This document shows, in pieces, positions 1-14,100 of a stretch of 64,000 nucleotides of DNA. The notes beneath the pieces are model-generated. The model worked only from the letters and a program-made list of their open reading frames with translations. It did not search any database and was not told where the DNA came from. The translations under genes were made by a program, and so were the position numbers. This DNA comes from Beroe ovata (lineage: Eukaryota > Ctenophora > Nuda > Beroida > Beroidae): the NCBI GenBank assembly GCA_946803715.1, contig CAMPET010000013.1, positions 218,150 through 282,149 of the forward strand. Reading direction: 5' to 3'. Position 1 is the stretch's first letter; each line of letters opens with the position of its first letter.

Positions 1-1
1 G

Positions 2-32
<31 letters not shown>
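1..32. repeat. (GT)n microsatellite at left edge
   Basis: Pure GT dinucleotide run at the window edge. From here to about 545 I see no supportable coding exon. The stretch contains an inverted repeat (184-270) and ends at a single N (543), which may truncate the first visible laminin exon. Confidence 0.95.
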
Positions 33-33
<1 letters not shown>

Positions 34-183
34 CAATGAGATTTGGTGTGTTTAACCGAGTGTCGACCGAGTGTCTAACCAACTGTCGACATGGTGACTG
101 GTGAGGCGGCGAAATCTGTGCAGTCAGACTATTAATGAAAACTCTATGCAAATACTCTACAGACACAATAGGGGCGGGTCCAA

Positions 184-270
184 GGGGAATTTTGGGGAAT
201 CTTGGGGAACTTTTTTTTGGGGAACTCCAGAAAATCCGGGGGACTTTCCCAAAATTCCCCAAAATTCCCC
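184..270. repeat. Inverted repeat of GGGGAATTTT-type units
   Basis: Positions 184-200 are the exact reverse complement of 254-270 (17 bp), and further GGGGAA / TTCCCC units fill the space between. The segment could fold into a long hairpin. No target duplication is obvious, so it is listed only as an inverted repeat. Confidence 0.8.
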
Positions 271-545
271 AAAATTCTCCAAAACAAAATTTCCGATTTT
301 TCTGATAACTATAGCTTATTTTTGTTCCTTACATATTCATTTACCTATCATCCATACATATAGTACAGCATTCTCACTTGTTAGATTAGTAGAGACAATT
401 ATATTTATTCAGAACATGATGAGCATGAGTAATTTCAATGCCGAAGATAATACAGGAATTGAACTAAGTTTGGGGGAGGGGGCTATGCCATTTTAGGCCA
501 TATAGGGCCACACGTATTTAGGGCCATTTTGCCTTTTTGGATNAT

Positions 546-3500
546 TATGAACCCCAACAACTATCGAGTTGTGTTCGAGTACTTCTACTCGGGACTTGAG
601 GATCTCAGTGTTAACGTGGAGTTCAGGGACATCAACAATGATGTCATCGTAGGGTTAGGTAAGAACCGACAAACATGGGATCGGTGTCGGTACCCTCCAA
701 TCTCCGTTAGGATGTCTACTGACTACTGAGTACTGAAAAGCTGGAATGGGATGTGGATCGATATTAATCAAAGTAAAGTTGGCATTGCTGATAACAGCAT
801 TCTGACAACAATATCATGTTGTCAGGTGAAGTGACGTTTAGTCCGTGTAACGGTTACAGTGCATGCAGGGTGGTAGCCATGAACCGGAACCCTGACTCAG
901 AGTTCTACACCGGACCCTATTTCAGGTATGAGGCTATCAGTAATTCTAGATGAAGTGTCCGGTAATTTGATCAAATATTGCAGCGCGGCGCGCACTGCGG
1001 GTGTCATGATGTCTTGATATATATTAATTGAATTCTGTACCTGGTGATACGAGAATTGTTATGAATGTAGCAGTTTACTCTCACGTGAAAATTATTTTTA
1101 GTCTCCAGAAATTTACAGGAATCATGCTAGGGTATATTTGGGGATAATACTTATAGATGCTCGATTCAATACTTCAAGTGATGGATCACTTGAAGTGATT
1201 ACTCGATATTATGATTTCAGGTTTGAGAAGAAGTATGTTTTGACTCGTCTTGTGGATTTCCCTGTTAGCAAATGTATACTGTTGGTAAGTTGCATGATGT
1301 TAGCACAGAGGTAGACAGTAGATTTGAACAAAGAGCGTAAAATAAACAAATTTCGCGTGTAACTCCCGCGATTGTTGATTTTGGCAAGCAATCGTTGTCT
1401 GTGTAACAACACGCTATGGTGCTTGTCAATTAGCCCCATTACATCCACCACCAAAGTGGACTGTCCCCAGCGTTGTCTGCCTCCGTTCAATTGAGAGCTA
1501 CAATTACCGCGACACCCTCTATAATCCTCTCCTTCAAATTTCAATATATATCATTATCGAGACAACATCTGCTGACACCCTCCCCCGCATAATGACACCG
1601 TTCTCTCCCAGAATCAGATGATCACATCGGTATCATCGCTCCACTCCGCGTTCCTTGTGACACCACTTGCTCTGGATAGAACGGCAGAGTATTTGGAAGC
1701 GTGTATAAGGGGAGATGAGGGGAACACACAGTTTTGTAGGGACGGTCATCTGACAATCACGGCCGAGTTCTTTGGCGGTCTGCCAGAATGTGGCTGCGAT
1801 ATGGAGGGTAGGTCCCATCAGAAATATTGCTACTATCCAACGATACACTGTCATCAATCCTTAATCTTAGTCTTACGTCCAAATTTTACCATTTTCTCAA
1901 CCTATGGTCGCATCCGGCATCTACGCCTTTCTTTCTCCCATGTCCCGCATATCATGTCTTACGTCTCCTGTTCTCTTTCTGCAGGTTCGCTCAGCGAGGA
2001 ATGTGATAAGTTCGGAGGGCAGTGTCAGTGTAAAGATAACGTGATAGGACGAACATGTGACCGGTGTAGAGCGGGATATTTCGGATTCCCTGACTGTCAG
2101 CGTGAGTTCCACTAATATATGTTAATCTCACGTGTCATCACACACACACAGTCACGCGTTATCCTTAACGCGTTAGCTCTAACGCACTGCCCCTGATCGC
2201 AGCGTGTGCGGTGGCGCGTTGTAGCGTTGCCGGTACCGGATTCTCGAGCGTGTGTAACGAGGTGACGGGCGAGTGCGAGTGCGCACCCAACGTTATCGGA
2301 GACCGGTGTGGCCAGTGTGACGCGGACTCGTACGACTATGACGATGTACTGGGTTGTAAGGACTGCAACTGTAACATGGAGGGATCTACAGACGAGACTT
2401 GTGATGATGAAGGAGTCTGCTTCTGTAGGAAGAGTACCATTACCGGTTCGTGTAATTCTGTCGATAACAGCTATTTATACCACTGATTATATGGTACTGG
2501 ATTATCGGAAATTCTGGTTCAAAACATGAATCGAGTAGATAATGATAGTTGATACCAACTCGACTTGTCTATATCGTTTATCCATGGTTGTTAACGCATC
2601 TGTGTACAGGACAGAAGTGTGACCGATGTATAGACGGCCGGACCAACTTCCCCACTTGCGAGCTCTGTGGTTGTGACAGGGCTGGGAGTACAGGACAAAA
2701 CTGTCAGCACGGCTCTGGACAGTGCCCGTGCAAGGTACGTGTAAATTATTGCACGGCTGTATATGATCGAATAATCGATTGTTGCAAAGTGGACACTGGA
2801 CGTCCGCTTTTGGTTTTCAAGTGAACATAGATCCAAAAGCTGACTTCTGCATTACGGAAGCAGAGAAAATGATCACCAAATCCATGCCTATAACAAAAAA
2901 TATAAGCCACTGACTCGAGCTGATAACTGTACAGGATCGGGTTGAAGGCTTGCGATGTGACACGTGTCAGTTTGGATTCTACGATCTCCAAGCTGACAAC
3001 GATCTGGGATGTCAGGAATGTTTCTGTTTCGGTGTCACTAACAACTGTACCAGTGCATCTGTGACCTATCATAGGGTAAGTATTATGTCGTGGTGAGCTC
3101 TGACCACAGTTATACACAGTATACAGCATGAAACACAACCTACTTTCCGATTCTTGTTGTCGCGATCTCCAATCAACCTGTGTCTGTTTTCTAATCCACT
3201 GTGTCTGTGTGTTTCTAGCTGGGATCAGGATTGGAGAAGGGAGGTGACGTCACTGGGTGGTCTGTGGTCAACACTGCTATCACTGGTGGTGGTCGACAGA
3301 ACGCTGTAGTACCGGTTGTGGAGCAGGTTAGTGCCCAGTGTCGAGAAACAGCGAGATAGTGCCCAGTGAGATAGCGCCCAGTGTCGAGAAACAGCGAGAT
3401 AGTGCCCAGTGAGATAGTGCCAGAGATAAATATATTCACTCGCCCGTACTCGAGGGTAGTCGTTGACTGACTTTGACTGATTTGACTCAAGGTTTGTTGA

Positions 3501-6500
3501 CACTCATGTCAATCATTACAGAGTTCAACATATGTCGGCTTGTATGAACTGTTCGTGCTGAGCGCTGCTGAGATAGGAACTGACAAGTTTGCTTGGATCA
3601 CACCATTCAAGGGTACGAGAATATTTTCACCCTTCCCCTGATCCTGGGTGTTAATGAAGCGAAACTCCTTGCATGTTGGAATAAAGGTTTATTTGGAATT
3701 ATTGATCAAATCTCGTTTCAGGTGATCTAACGCTTTCTTACAGAGGTCAGTTCCAGTTTACCCTGGGATTCTTCCCCCTGAATAACGCAAACTTCAACTC
3801 TGTCACTGAAAAAGTTCGAGTTGATGTACAGGTACGTGCGAGTTAGATCGTACAACAGTTACCACTCGCTTGGAACGAGGTTTTTTGATAGTAACAACAG
3901 TTTTAGTGATGCTTTAATCAAAAGCATGTAGACAAGATCTCACTTCGTTCATCATGATAGAAAGATGGAAAGACATCTGTGACAGTAATTCCCGTCAACT
4001 GTCCAGGGGCAATACGACAGCGTGTATATCGAACTGTCACAAGCTGTTCCCAACGCTTATAACCCCTACTCGGTGACATTTGAGAGTGGGACCTGGTATC
4101 ACGGGGCAGGGAATGAGCTTGCGACCAAGGAACAAATCATGTCAAGCCTTGCCAAAGTGGAGTTAGTATAATAGAACCGGGTTTCGAGTGTTATGATGAG
4201 TAATAACTAATTTGAAACGGTTTTATAAGCATAATACAGCCGTTTTATCCGAGTCTAGATCTGAGATTCCCTGATGTATCTATGGATGGAATCTGATGGA
4301 AACCTAATAGCCTGCCCCCAGGCGACTGATGATAAGAGGGGATCTCACTGATCAGCGAGCTGTTTACCGTCTACTGTCCGTGTCCCTGGACTCTGCCCAC
4401 CCATCGGAACAGCAGAGGCGGGAAGTGTTGACCCACCTGGAGGAATGTACCTGCCCCACCGGGTACACAGGTGGGTACCACTGAGGAGGGGGGTAACTTC
4501 TGTGAAATGATTATAGTTCATAAGAGGCAGATTCTAGGAGCATTCATGAGCAGAGCTGATATTATCGTGTTACACTTCCCATGATACGCAGACACGATTT
4601 CAAATCTGCCACTACCTGTCATACTATAACGAGTCCACTGAACACACATGTCACTATAACTATGTCACTCTCTGGCTATCAGTTTTCCACCCGCCCACAG
4701 GTTATTCGTGTCAGGAGTGCGCGGCAGGACATTACCGTGTTCCCTCAGACACTCTGTCCCTGGGGGAGTGTGTCCCGTGTGAGTGTAACGGTCACTCCGA
4801 CACCTGCGACCCGGATATCGGGATATGTTTCGACTGTCAGGACAACACAACGGGTGATTACTGTGAGATCTGTGTGGACGGTTTCTATGGAGACCCGTCC
4901 AATGGACAGTCCTGTGAGATCTGTCCTTGTCCACTTCCTGTGGAAGGGAATGTGTTTGGAACATGTGACTACGATCCTACAAAAGGTAAGAATCTTGCAA
5001 TGAAAGTATTCTTGAATGCCATGTTAACCACGTACTACGCAGACAATTCAGACCCTCCACTCAGATATCATATGAACATCCATATTTCACGATTCACTTC
5101 AGACGAGAGCTTGACGTGCGAGTGTGACGTTGGTTACGAGGGTGAGAACTGTGGGACGTGCAGTGCGGGTTTCTATGGCAACCCTACAGTGATTGGCGGG
5201 AGTTGTTCACAGTGCTCCACGTGCAACAACAACACCGACACGTCCGGAGACTACTGTCATAGGGAGACTGGAGACTGTCTCCTGTGTCTCAACGTGAGTT
5301 TCTGTCTCAATTTTACCAGCCTAATTAATGACACTATGGGTTGTCTAACTCTACGACGTGTACACTGTTCTACCTGTAGGATACTGAAGGTGACCAATGC
5401 GAACACTGTATCGAGGGTTACTATGGTGATGCTATTCACGCCAAGGACTGCGCGCCATGTCAATGTAACACGTGGGGAACTGTTGAGGGTAGCACGTGCG
5501 ACAGCACGTCTGGAGAGTGCTCCTGTCTGCCTGGAGTAACGGGAGAGAGATGTGACAAGTGTGAGGCAGGGTACTGGAACCAGACTGTCAGTAAGTGTCA
5601 TGGAGTGACACTGTCATATGATATGACAGTCATTCCAGTAGAGTGATGGATCACTTTAATTGTGTGAATCATAGTGATGTTCATCTGATGATTTCCTCTC
5701 AGGTGGAGTGTTTGATGACACAGAGTGTGAATCGAGTGACTGTGGCGTCACCCTGTCTGGGGATGAAGGAGACAAGACGAAGTTCATCCGTGTCACGTAC
5801 CGCAGGAGGCCGGGATCCACACAGCGTGTCTCACTCTACGATATAAACGGTGTGAAACATGATAGTAGCTCATAGTCCATACATCGTGACACCACATGAC
5901 CTTAGCTTGACACCATACTACCTTGCCTTCGAGCAGCACAATTGTGCGATGCACTTGTGCATGGCGCTCACACCTGAATCACACCTAATCACACAGGAGA
6001 ACTATAATCACAGGAGAACTATAATCACACCTAATCACACAGGAGAACTGACGGAGTTTATCGAGATACATGATCAGAGCCCGCCATACTGGACAATAGG
6101 ACATCAGGATGAATGTAAACATTCCCAGTTCTTCAACCCAAGCTTACTAAACGATGACACCACTGTTACTCTGGACATCACGGTGTCTCATGACAGTATC
6201 CGACTGCTTATTAACGGTGAGTTGGGACCCTTTCAATTCAGATAATATCTGGAATTGTACCATGCGGCATGCACCCCAATTTAACAACGTGGTATTCATT
6301 GGTCATTGGTCATGTGATGGTCAGTTGTAAGTTATGTGCAACGTGACAGTATTGTGTAATATGACATTCGTGTGTAGAACGTTGTACTGACTGTTATGTG
6401 TTATGTGGCCACTGGCCTGTGGGAATTGTGTAACGTGACAGTCTTGTGTACCGTGGTACCGACAGTCACGTGTAACGTGACAGTCACGTGTTTAATACTC

Positions 6501-8138
6501 GGTCAGCACATGGGTTAGTGGATCTGCTGCCCGAACCAAGTAACACGTTATGTTCTAACACTACAACTCCCCCTACTGTTGTAGTGACTGGTAAGTGTGG
6601 CATGGAAAATGCTACCTCTACTTTGAAAATGATACCTGGCTACTNAACGTGGTACTGACTGTTATGTGTTATGTGGGAATTGTGTTACGTGACAGTCCTG
6701 TGTAACGTGACAGTCCTGTGTAACGTGGTACTGACTGTTATTTGTGAATTGTATTATGTGACAGTCCTGTGTAGCGTGGTACTGACGGTCATGTGTAACG
6801 TGACAGTCACGTGTTAAATACTCGGTCAGCACATGGGTTAGTGGATCTGCTGCCCGAACCAAGTAAAACGTTATGTTCTAACACTACAACTCCCTCTGCT
6901 GTAGTAGTGACTGGTAAGTGTGGCATGGAAGATGCTACCTCTACTTTGAAAATGATACCTGGCTACTCTTTGACCATGCAATGTCACCATGCAATGAACG
7001 TGTCATGTAACACTGGTAGGATGTCTTCCTCTTTACCCTTGAACTGAATTATCAGAGAGTACATAGAGACACCATTCAATATTTGGAGGGCATTCTTGCA
7101 CTCTGCTGCTGCTTTCTACAGAAATATGCACCACCCGACGTATTAACCTGATTATGCACACAGCGCGACACATTATGATTCTTGACACAACTGTGTCCGT
7201 GACTCATTATGATTTGCGACATCTCGCCGGGGCGTATTTTGTAGTTCTCATTAATTCCTCCGCCGTCAGATGAAGATCACATGAAGGATGGTTATAGCCG
7301 GAGGACATCAAACACAGTGGACTGCAACTACAATGACCCAATGCACCCCGTATCACTCGCATTCCATTCCAACACGCGGTTGTCGGGAGAAGTTACATTC
7401 ACATCTTCTACTAACGGTAATAAATCGGATTATTGCATTGTTATCCGCTCACTGTCCGAGCGAAGAATTATCACAAGATTTGATTACCTGTATGAATTCC
7501 TTGGACATGTAATATGTATGTATCAGAAACCTAGGACACAATGTATTGCAGGAATTGGGTGTGTGAGTTGCGAGTGTAACATCAATGGAACGGATGGTAA
7601 CTCGTGTAACACGAGTGATGGACAGTGTCTGTGTCACGCTGAAGTCGAGGGATACAAGTGTGATCGGTGTAAGGATGGTTACTACGGTCTGGCTACACTT
7701 GGACATTGCACAGGTATTATGATGACTTATGTGGCACGCGCGCAGGAGAAAATTTAGATGTTTGGAGAAAGTTTGTGATCGTCTCTGCAGGAGACAAATT
7801 TTATTCGCAGCAGCTAGCGCGCCGCGCATTGACTTGACACATGGGTCGGTCGAGCTGATCCATGTGTTCTACTACGAAATCAATATCACTTTTTTAAGCT
7901 TTCAATCGAAACACGGATATCTAAAATCATCGAAAAGGATTTAATACATGCTTAGTCCAAACAATCTTTAGCAAAATAATGTGATGTTCTGTAACTCTTT
8001 TACCAGTTTAATGACATCATGACCAAGTAATGAATAGGGAAGAAACTCAGAAAAGTATGGGATTGACCGTGTATGATGTGTGTTCCCTTGGCTATTGTAC
8101 ACTGTACAGCAGGGTGTACGATGTGTGTGTGTGTATGC

Positions 8139-8169
<31 letters not shown>

Positions 8170-11100
8170 NNNNGTGTGTGTGTGTGTGTGTGTGACATTA
8201 ATCCTGCAGTGAAGGATATAGATAGAGTAACTTCGTATCTTTTCACCTGCCTTGGTCATGAAGTTCAAAAGTTCATTCATTTTCCATTCGGTAACAGCAA
8301 AGAGTACAAAACGTCCAGATCACGTGTCGGACACTATGTCACAGTTGGTGACACTATATGTCCGTCAACTGGTCCCCACTACTCAACTTGTGTCTGTATT
8401 GTATATTCATCAGGAGCCATTGAGAGTGGTCAAAGTAACCTGGTTGTCGGTTGAGTCACGTCTTCTGAAAGTGATACAAGCTCTGAATATTTTCATCAGG
8501 TATTCTCTACACGGTACTAGCCGTATCACCAGGATAATTGGATTCATGGCTGCGTTGATGAAGAATGGGAGGTACCCAGTGGCGTAGAAAGCTCTCGCAT
8601 CTCTCCATAGATGGGGGTTGGAACACACCTGATGTGGCCCGTATAGTGTAACACCAGCACACACTATGAAGAGAAGGGTGATGAGGATGATGGTTATGGT
8701 GGCTTGACGCCGCTCCTCATGGTATGCCGGCTGCTCGTCTGATGGCCGCCACAAGTACACCAGCTGTATCACCGTGGCTATGGTAGCAACCAAGGAGCAG
8801 ACGAATATGGGACCAATGGTGTGCAAACTATCGCCGATACACTCGAAATCTAATGAGAGATCTGCTGCGCCGTACTTTCTCATGACATGCTCTGTCAGAT
8901 AGGACTTGCTGGGATCAAGAAACCGAGACAGAAGCCGATCGACAACACCCCCGTATTTCCGTAGTTTCACGAATATAGCCACCTCCGCGATGTAAACTCC
9001 CACCCACAGTAGGGTGTAGACCAATGTAACTCTTCCCACAGCTTTCTTATTCACACGGTAGAATGGAAACACGATTTTGATCGTGCGAATTACAGCAAAG
9101 GTGACGCTAACGAATGCCGACGCTTTGAAAGCCACGGACGTAAGAAAGTTAGCCGGTTGAACTAGCCACGCGATTTCTTCTTTCACATTTCCATGTACGA
9201 GGACGGCAAAAATGATGGAGTGTAGGAAACAGCAGATACCGGTGCAGAGATCACTGACACTCAGCATGAAGTAGATGAAGGAAACAATCTTCTTACGAGC
9301 ATCTTTGTGATGGAAACTTGCCAAAAGTGCGTTTAGTGTAACGGCAACGGTAGACATGAGTAGGGTTATCACTATCATCGTGATGTTGAACTTCTCGCCA
9401 GTAACGTCCGTAAATTGTGGTGGAGATGAGCTCGTTGCAAGCGACTTGGTATGCGCTGTTGCTGTGATTGGCATATTGTTGCGATCGAAACCTAGTGTGA
9501 GAAAAGGATCAGAGGGGAGTAGAGTTGCGGATAACAGTCCGGCTCCTAAAGTATAGTCCTCATCATAAGAAGGGCGCATGCATGATAGAGGAGAAGAATT
9601 GACAAGATTTCCGAGGCAATATGAATGTTGAGGACATACAAATTCACCTTACACAACAACATCAACACACAACAGTCAGTGTAAGATCGGAAACTCGATT
9701 CTTGTTTACTTCTGAAGTAGCATCATAGTCCTTATCGTTACTTATATGAGAAACATAACGAAAGTCAAAAGTTGAAGTGCCATATTGTGATGTTATGTTT
9801 TACGTGGCCAGAGGCCACTTAATTTTGTTAAGTGGAGCAAAGAATGCCACGTTATTTATGGGTTGGAATAGGAACAACGAAGTTTGTGAAGGGTGAAAGA
9901 ATTTTTCTCCGCCAAACCCTACGAAAGTTCGAAATTACTTCGGCACAACAGAATTTGAATTCCATGATGGAATCCATCCATAATTCATTATAAGACAACA
10001 AATTATTTAGCAACATCATTACCGACCTAAACCAACGTATATGTAAAAATGATAAATATCACGGAACCATGAAACGGCTGTGTTTGACTAATGCGAGTTA
10101 GGTTCTCATATTACTGCATCACAACTCTGCGATAATATACGACTTCCTTATCCTACTAATATGATCCCTGCAATTATACAAGTATAACATCTCTGATGTT
10201 CCATGGCTTCTGGGGTTAGGTCCTCCAAAGTACTGACGACAAGTCAGTTGTTAAACTAAAACTCCAGCAACTCCAGGGTGACATGGGTAACATGCGAACT
10301 TGTCGAAAGTGATGCTGTTTTGGAGCACAGCTGTATGGTATTGGTATTGATTGACGTTTTGTGGCATCAAAGCTCTAGAAAGCAGTGATGAGGACCACTA
10401 CCCAATCAATGCAATAACCAAAATGAAGCTCGTATCGATGTGCGATAGCACAATCTAACCTCGATAAAATGACGCATAATTTTGATCTCGATCGAGCAAG
10501 CACATCACTAATGAAAATGATTAAGTGACTTCTTATCTTAACATAATTCATCAAAAACATCACTGAAATATATGCCCATAGTTTCAAGATTCATAATGCA
10601 ACTGCCGTTAACCTCCTTATCATTTCAGCGTGTGATTGCAACATGTTCGGCTCCAAATCATCAGACTGTGACAAGATGACGGGACAGTGTGACTGCAAGT
10701 CCGGCAATTCCGGACAGCAGTGTGACATCTGCGACTCCTGGGCAATCATCACCAATGTGGGTTGTCAGTCATGTACCGGTTGCAGCAGAATACTCAAGGA
10801 CTACATGGACGAGTTGGGTAACGAGATCGGGAAGACGATACAGTTGAAGGAGTCGGGTGGGAGGGTCACGGAGGATATTGATCAGCTCATCCACCTCAAA
10901 AACATGGCTATCCTCCTGAAGGTACGCATGGGATTGTGCAACGTAAATTCCCATAACTAGGGCAATATAATTCCCGACAGCGTAATGTTCTTCATTGTAT
11001 TGTTGACCCGTGTGACCATCACCTGACCCTTGGCAGGCGGATGTGTTGAGTAACATGGCGGAAATAGAGCAGCAGAAAGGCAAGTGGGGAACGGAGAGGG

Positions 11101-14100
11101 TAACAAGTGGATCCATCAAGTACAAGTACAACAAACTGGATGACTATCACAGGAAGACCATCGAAATAAAGGTTTGCTTCCTGAGTTATGATTCTTGAAG
11201 TAAAATTAAGAGTAGTTTCTGTATGTCTTGAGTTATGATTCTTGAGGTAAAATTAAGAGTAGTTTCTGTATGTTTAAGTATACTTTCATCCTGACCTCAT
11301 CTTAAGACGGACATAGTATGACTATCTCTCTATTACGACGTCCCCATCATAATGCCCCCATCACAATTCCCCCCCACCACCCCTTCTCTCAGCTGGAAGA
11401 TGTGGAAGACTCGCTCAGATCCAAAACAGATGGCATTGATGACATGGTCTCGCTGAGCGAGCAGTACAACACCACATACCACGAGATAAATGGCATCCTC
11501 CAATCCTCCATGGACCTTGTTGCCAATATCAAGATAACAGCTGCAGAGCCGGCAGTGATTGATGACGCTATCAGGAGTAGCCGAGCTAAGATTGGGAGAA
11601 TGAGGACCAGGAAGATTCACTCTCACGATGATAAGGTGTTGGAGGAGCTGAGGGAACTCAATGCCACCGTCAACCAGGAGTGTAAGTGACATTCTTCCGA
11701 ATTGAAAAATGTGTATTCTGTGTTTTTGCAGTGTTATGATAATGTTTGGATCTCACTCATATGTTGAGTAAAATTTCATCACCACTCTTTTTATGAAGTC
11801 AACATCTATAAGATATCACAAGATAATAGGTAACAACTGGTCAAATTTTCAGATGGTTCCCTCGTTGGTCTAAACCTCACTGAGTTGAGCGACACGATTC
11901 AGTCGCTATCGGAGAACATGGAAACAGTGCTGGCTAACTCGGTACAAAGCATAGCTGCACCTCTCGATGAGTTCAAAAGTACGAGTGAGGGGATAACTGG
12001 AGATCTGAGTAACACTCTGCAGACATTCGCTTCGAGGTAGTATGCTGATCTCGAATCAGGAATCTCGATGTCCAATGTTAAATTTTACTCAACGTTGATA
12101 CTTACCATGTTGTCACCAAACTCTGTCGGTTTTGCGTTCTTGAGTTCAATTCTCGTGCATGCTTATTAACTGTCAGTTAATAAAACCATCACCACCATTC
12201 ATTTTAGGGAACAGGCTCACAAAGCCAAAGTTGCTGACACTTTCTCACTCTTGGACGAGATAGAAGATATGGATGTTGCCGGTGCGGTATCCGATATAGA
12301 AGATCTAATGTCCGGCAACTTCGACAAGAAGTATCGGAACTTGGTGTCAGAGCTGGAAGAAGATGTCAGAGACAGGGAAGAGATGTTGGAATCGAGTGAG
12401 TTACTTGATCTACCTGGGAAGGAGATACAGATTGAGCGACAGTGTCAGCCACTCCTCCAGTTTATGGAGGATCAGCGGAGCAAAGCTTCGAGCAGTCCTG
12501 TACTGGTTAGTCTCATGATGATGAGGTAGCGCTTACAGTTTCTCACTTGTCATAGAACACGTTCTCCTCAAAATCTAAATTCATGTAGGCATGTATTGTT
12601 ACACTGAATTTTGCTGTTTCAGGTTGTTGAAGAACTGAACTCCTTCATAAACAACATCAGCTATATCTCGGACACGGTGTCATCACTTGACACTCTCACT
12701 GATGACGTCACCCGGCGACTGTCTCAGTGGGCAGAAAACAAGCTGGGAGCTAAGTCCCGGGAATTGGACATGGCTAAAACCGTCCATTTTGACCTTGTGT
12801 CTCTCATACAGAACCTTGATGGGAAGCTGAAAACAGATGCTGTTTCCGACGAGTTGGTGTCAAGCAGGGAAGAGAACGAGGCACTAAGGACCCGGCTGGA
12901 TGAGGTGGAAAGGACGAGTAGACATGAGGGAACACGAGCTAAGAGATACGTATCAGACCTCCCTGTGGAGGAGTTTTCGTCCACTTCTCAGGAGCTAGAG
13001 AGGGAAGTGAGGAGACTGGATGGAGCCAACAAACGTCACCAGAGGATAAGTGGTGTCATATCGGACAGTCAGAAAAACACACGGAAGTTGATGGAAGTGT
13101 CAAAGAAAAATGATCAAAACATAGAGAAAATATCATCGGTGCTTGGCAAGGGCAAGAACTCTGTGGATGCCAGGATTGAAGATCTGAAATCCCGACCGTC
13201 ACTCAGTTTAGAGGAGAAGATGAGGGAGCTGGAAACTAAGATGGAGACCATGAGGGAGAAGATGAGACAAGTTAGGGAGGCAGCATCTAATGTACCGGTT
13301 GGAGTGAAGATGACCAAACGATCATATCTGAAGAGACCGATGCCACTAGTTGCTGAACAGAGTTCCCGTTATACTGGGGTATCCTTTGTCATGAAGACGA
13401 AGGCAAGGTCTGGAACACTACTGTACATGGGAAGTAGTAGCTCGACAGATATGTTCCATGTTCGATTAGTCGGCGGTCGATTGCAGCTACTCTTTGATAT
13501 TGGCGAGGGACCCACGACAGTCGACACTGATGTACCTGTCAATGATAACCTCTGGCATACTGTCACGCTGTCACGGAATGGGAAACTCGGTTACATCCAT
13601 GTTGACAACGATGGTGAGACTAAATCATTTTCTGGTGCTAATGGTGGGATGTCAGAGCTGCAGCTCCTAGAGCTCGACTCTGGAGGGTACTTCTTCGTGG
13701 GCTGTTCCAAGGAGACGGCCAATGACACCAATCCGGCTGATATGTACGAGGGATCGATCACTAGGCTGCAGATCAGTAACCAGAGAGTCGGGCTATGGGG
13801 GTACACGGAGAGTGGAGGTAACTTGGAACCCACACAGTCACTTGTCAAACTGTCAGAGTTCAAGCCAGCTCCACGAGACGGCCTATGTATGAAGGGCTGG
13901 GGACATTCCTCCTATCCATGCAGTGGGATTTCCATGAAACCAGATTCCAACACCCGTATTGACATCAAACTGCAAACATACGACCGGGACGGCCCTCTCT
14001 TCAGTCTGTACAATTTCAACACAAACGAGTCACTAGATCTGTTCCTGGTGGATGGGCTGCCCAAGCTGATGGGACCACTAGCTTCCTACACGCCTCTAAC

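Noticed and set aside
101-496. 131-residue open frame at the left edge
   Set aside because: It crosses the GGGGAATTTT inverted repeat, is low complexity and has no recognisable motif.
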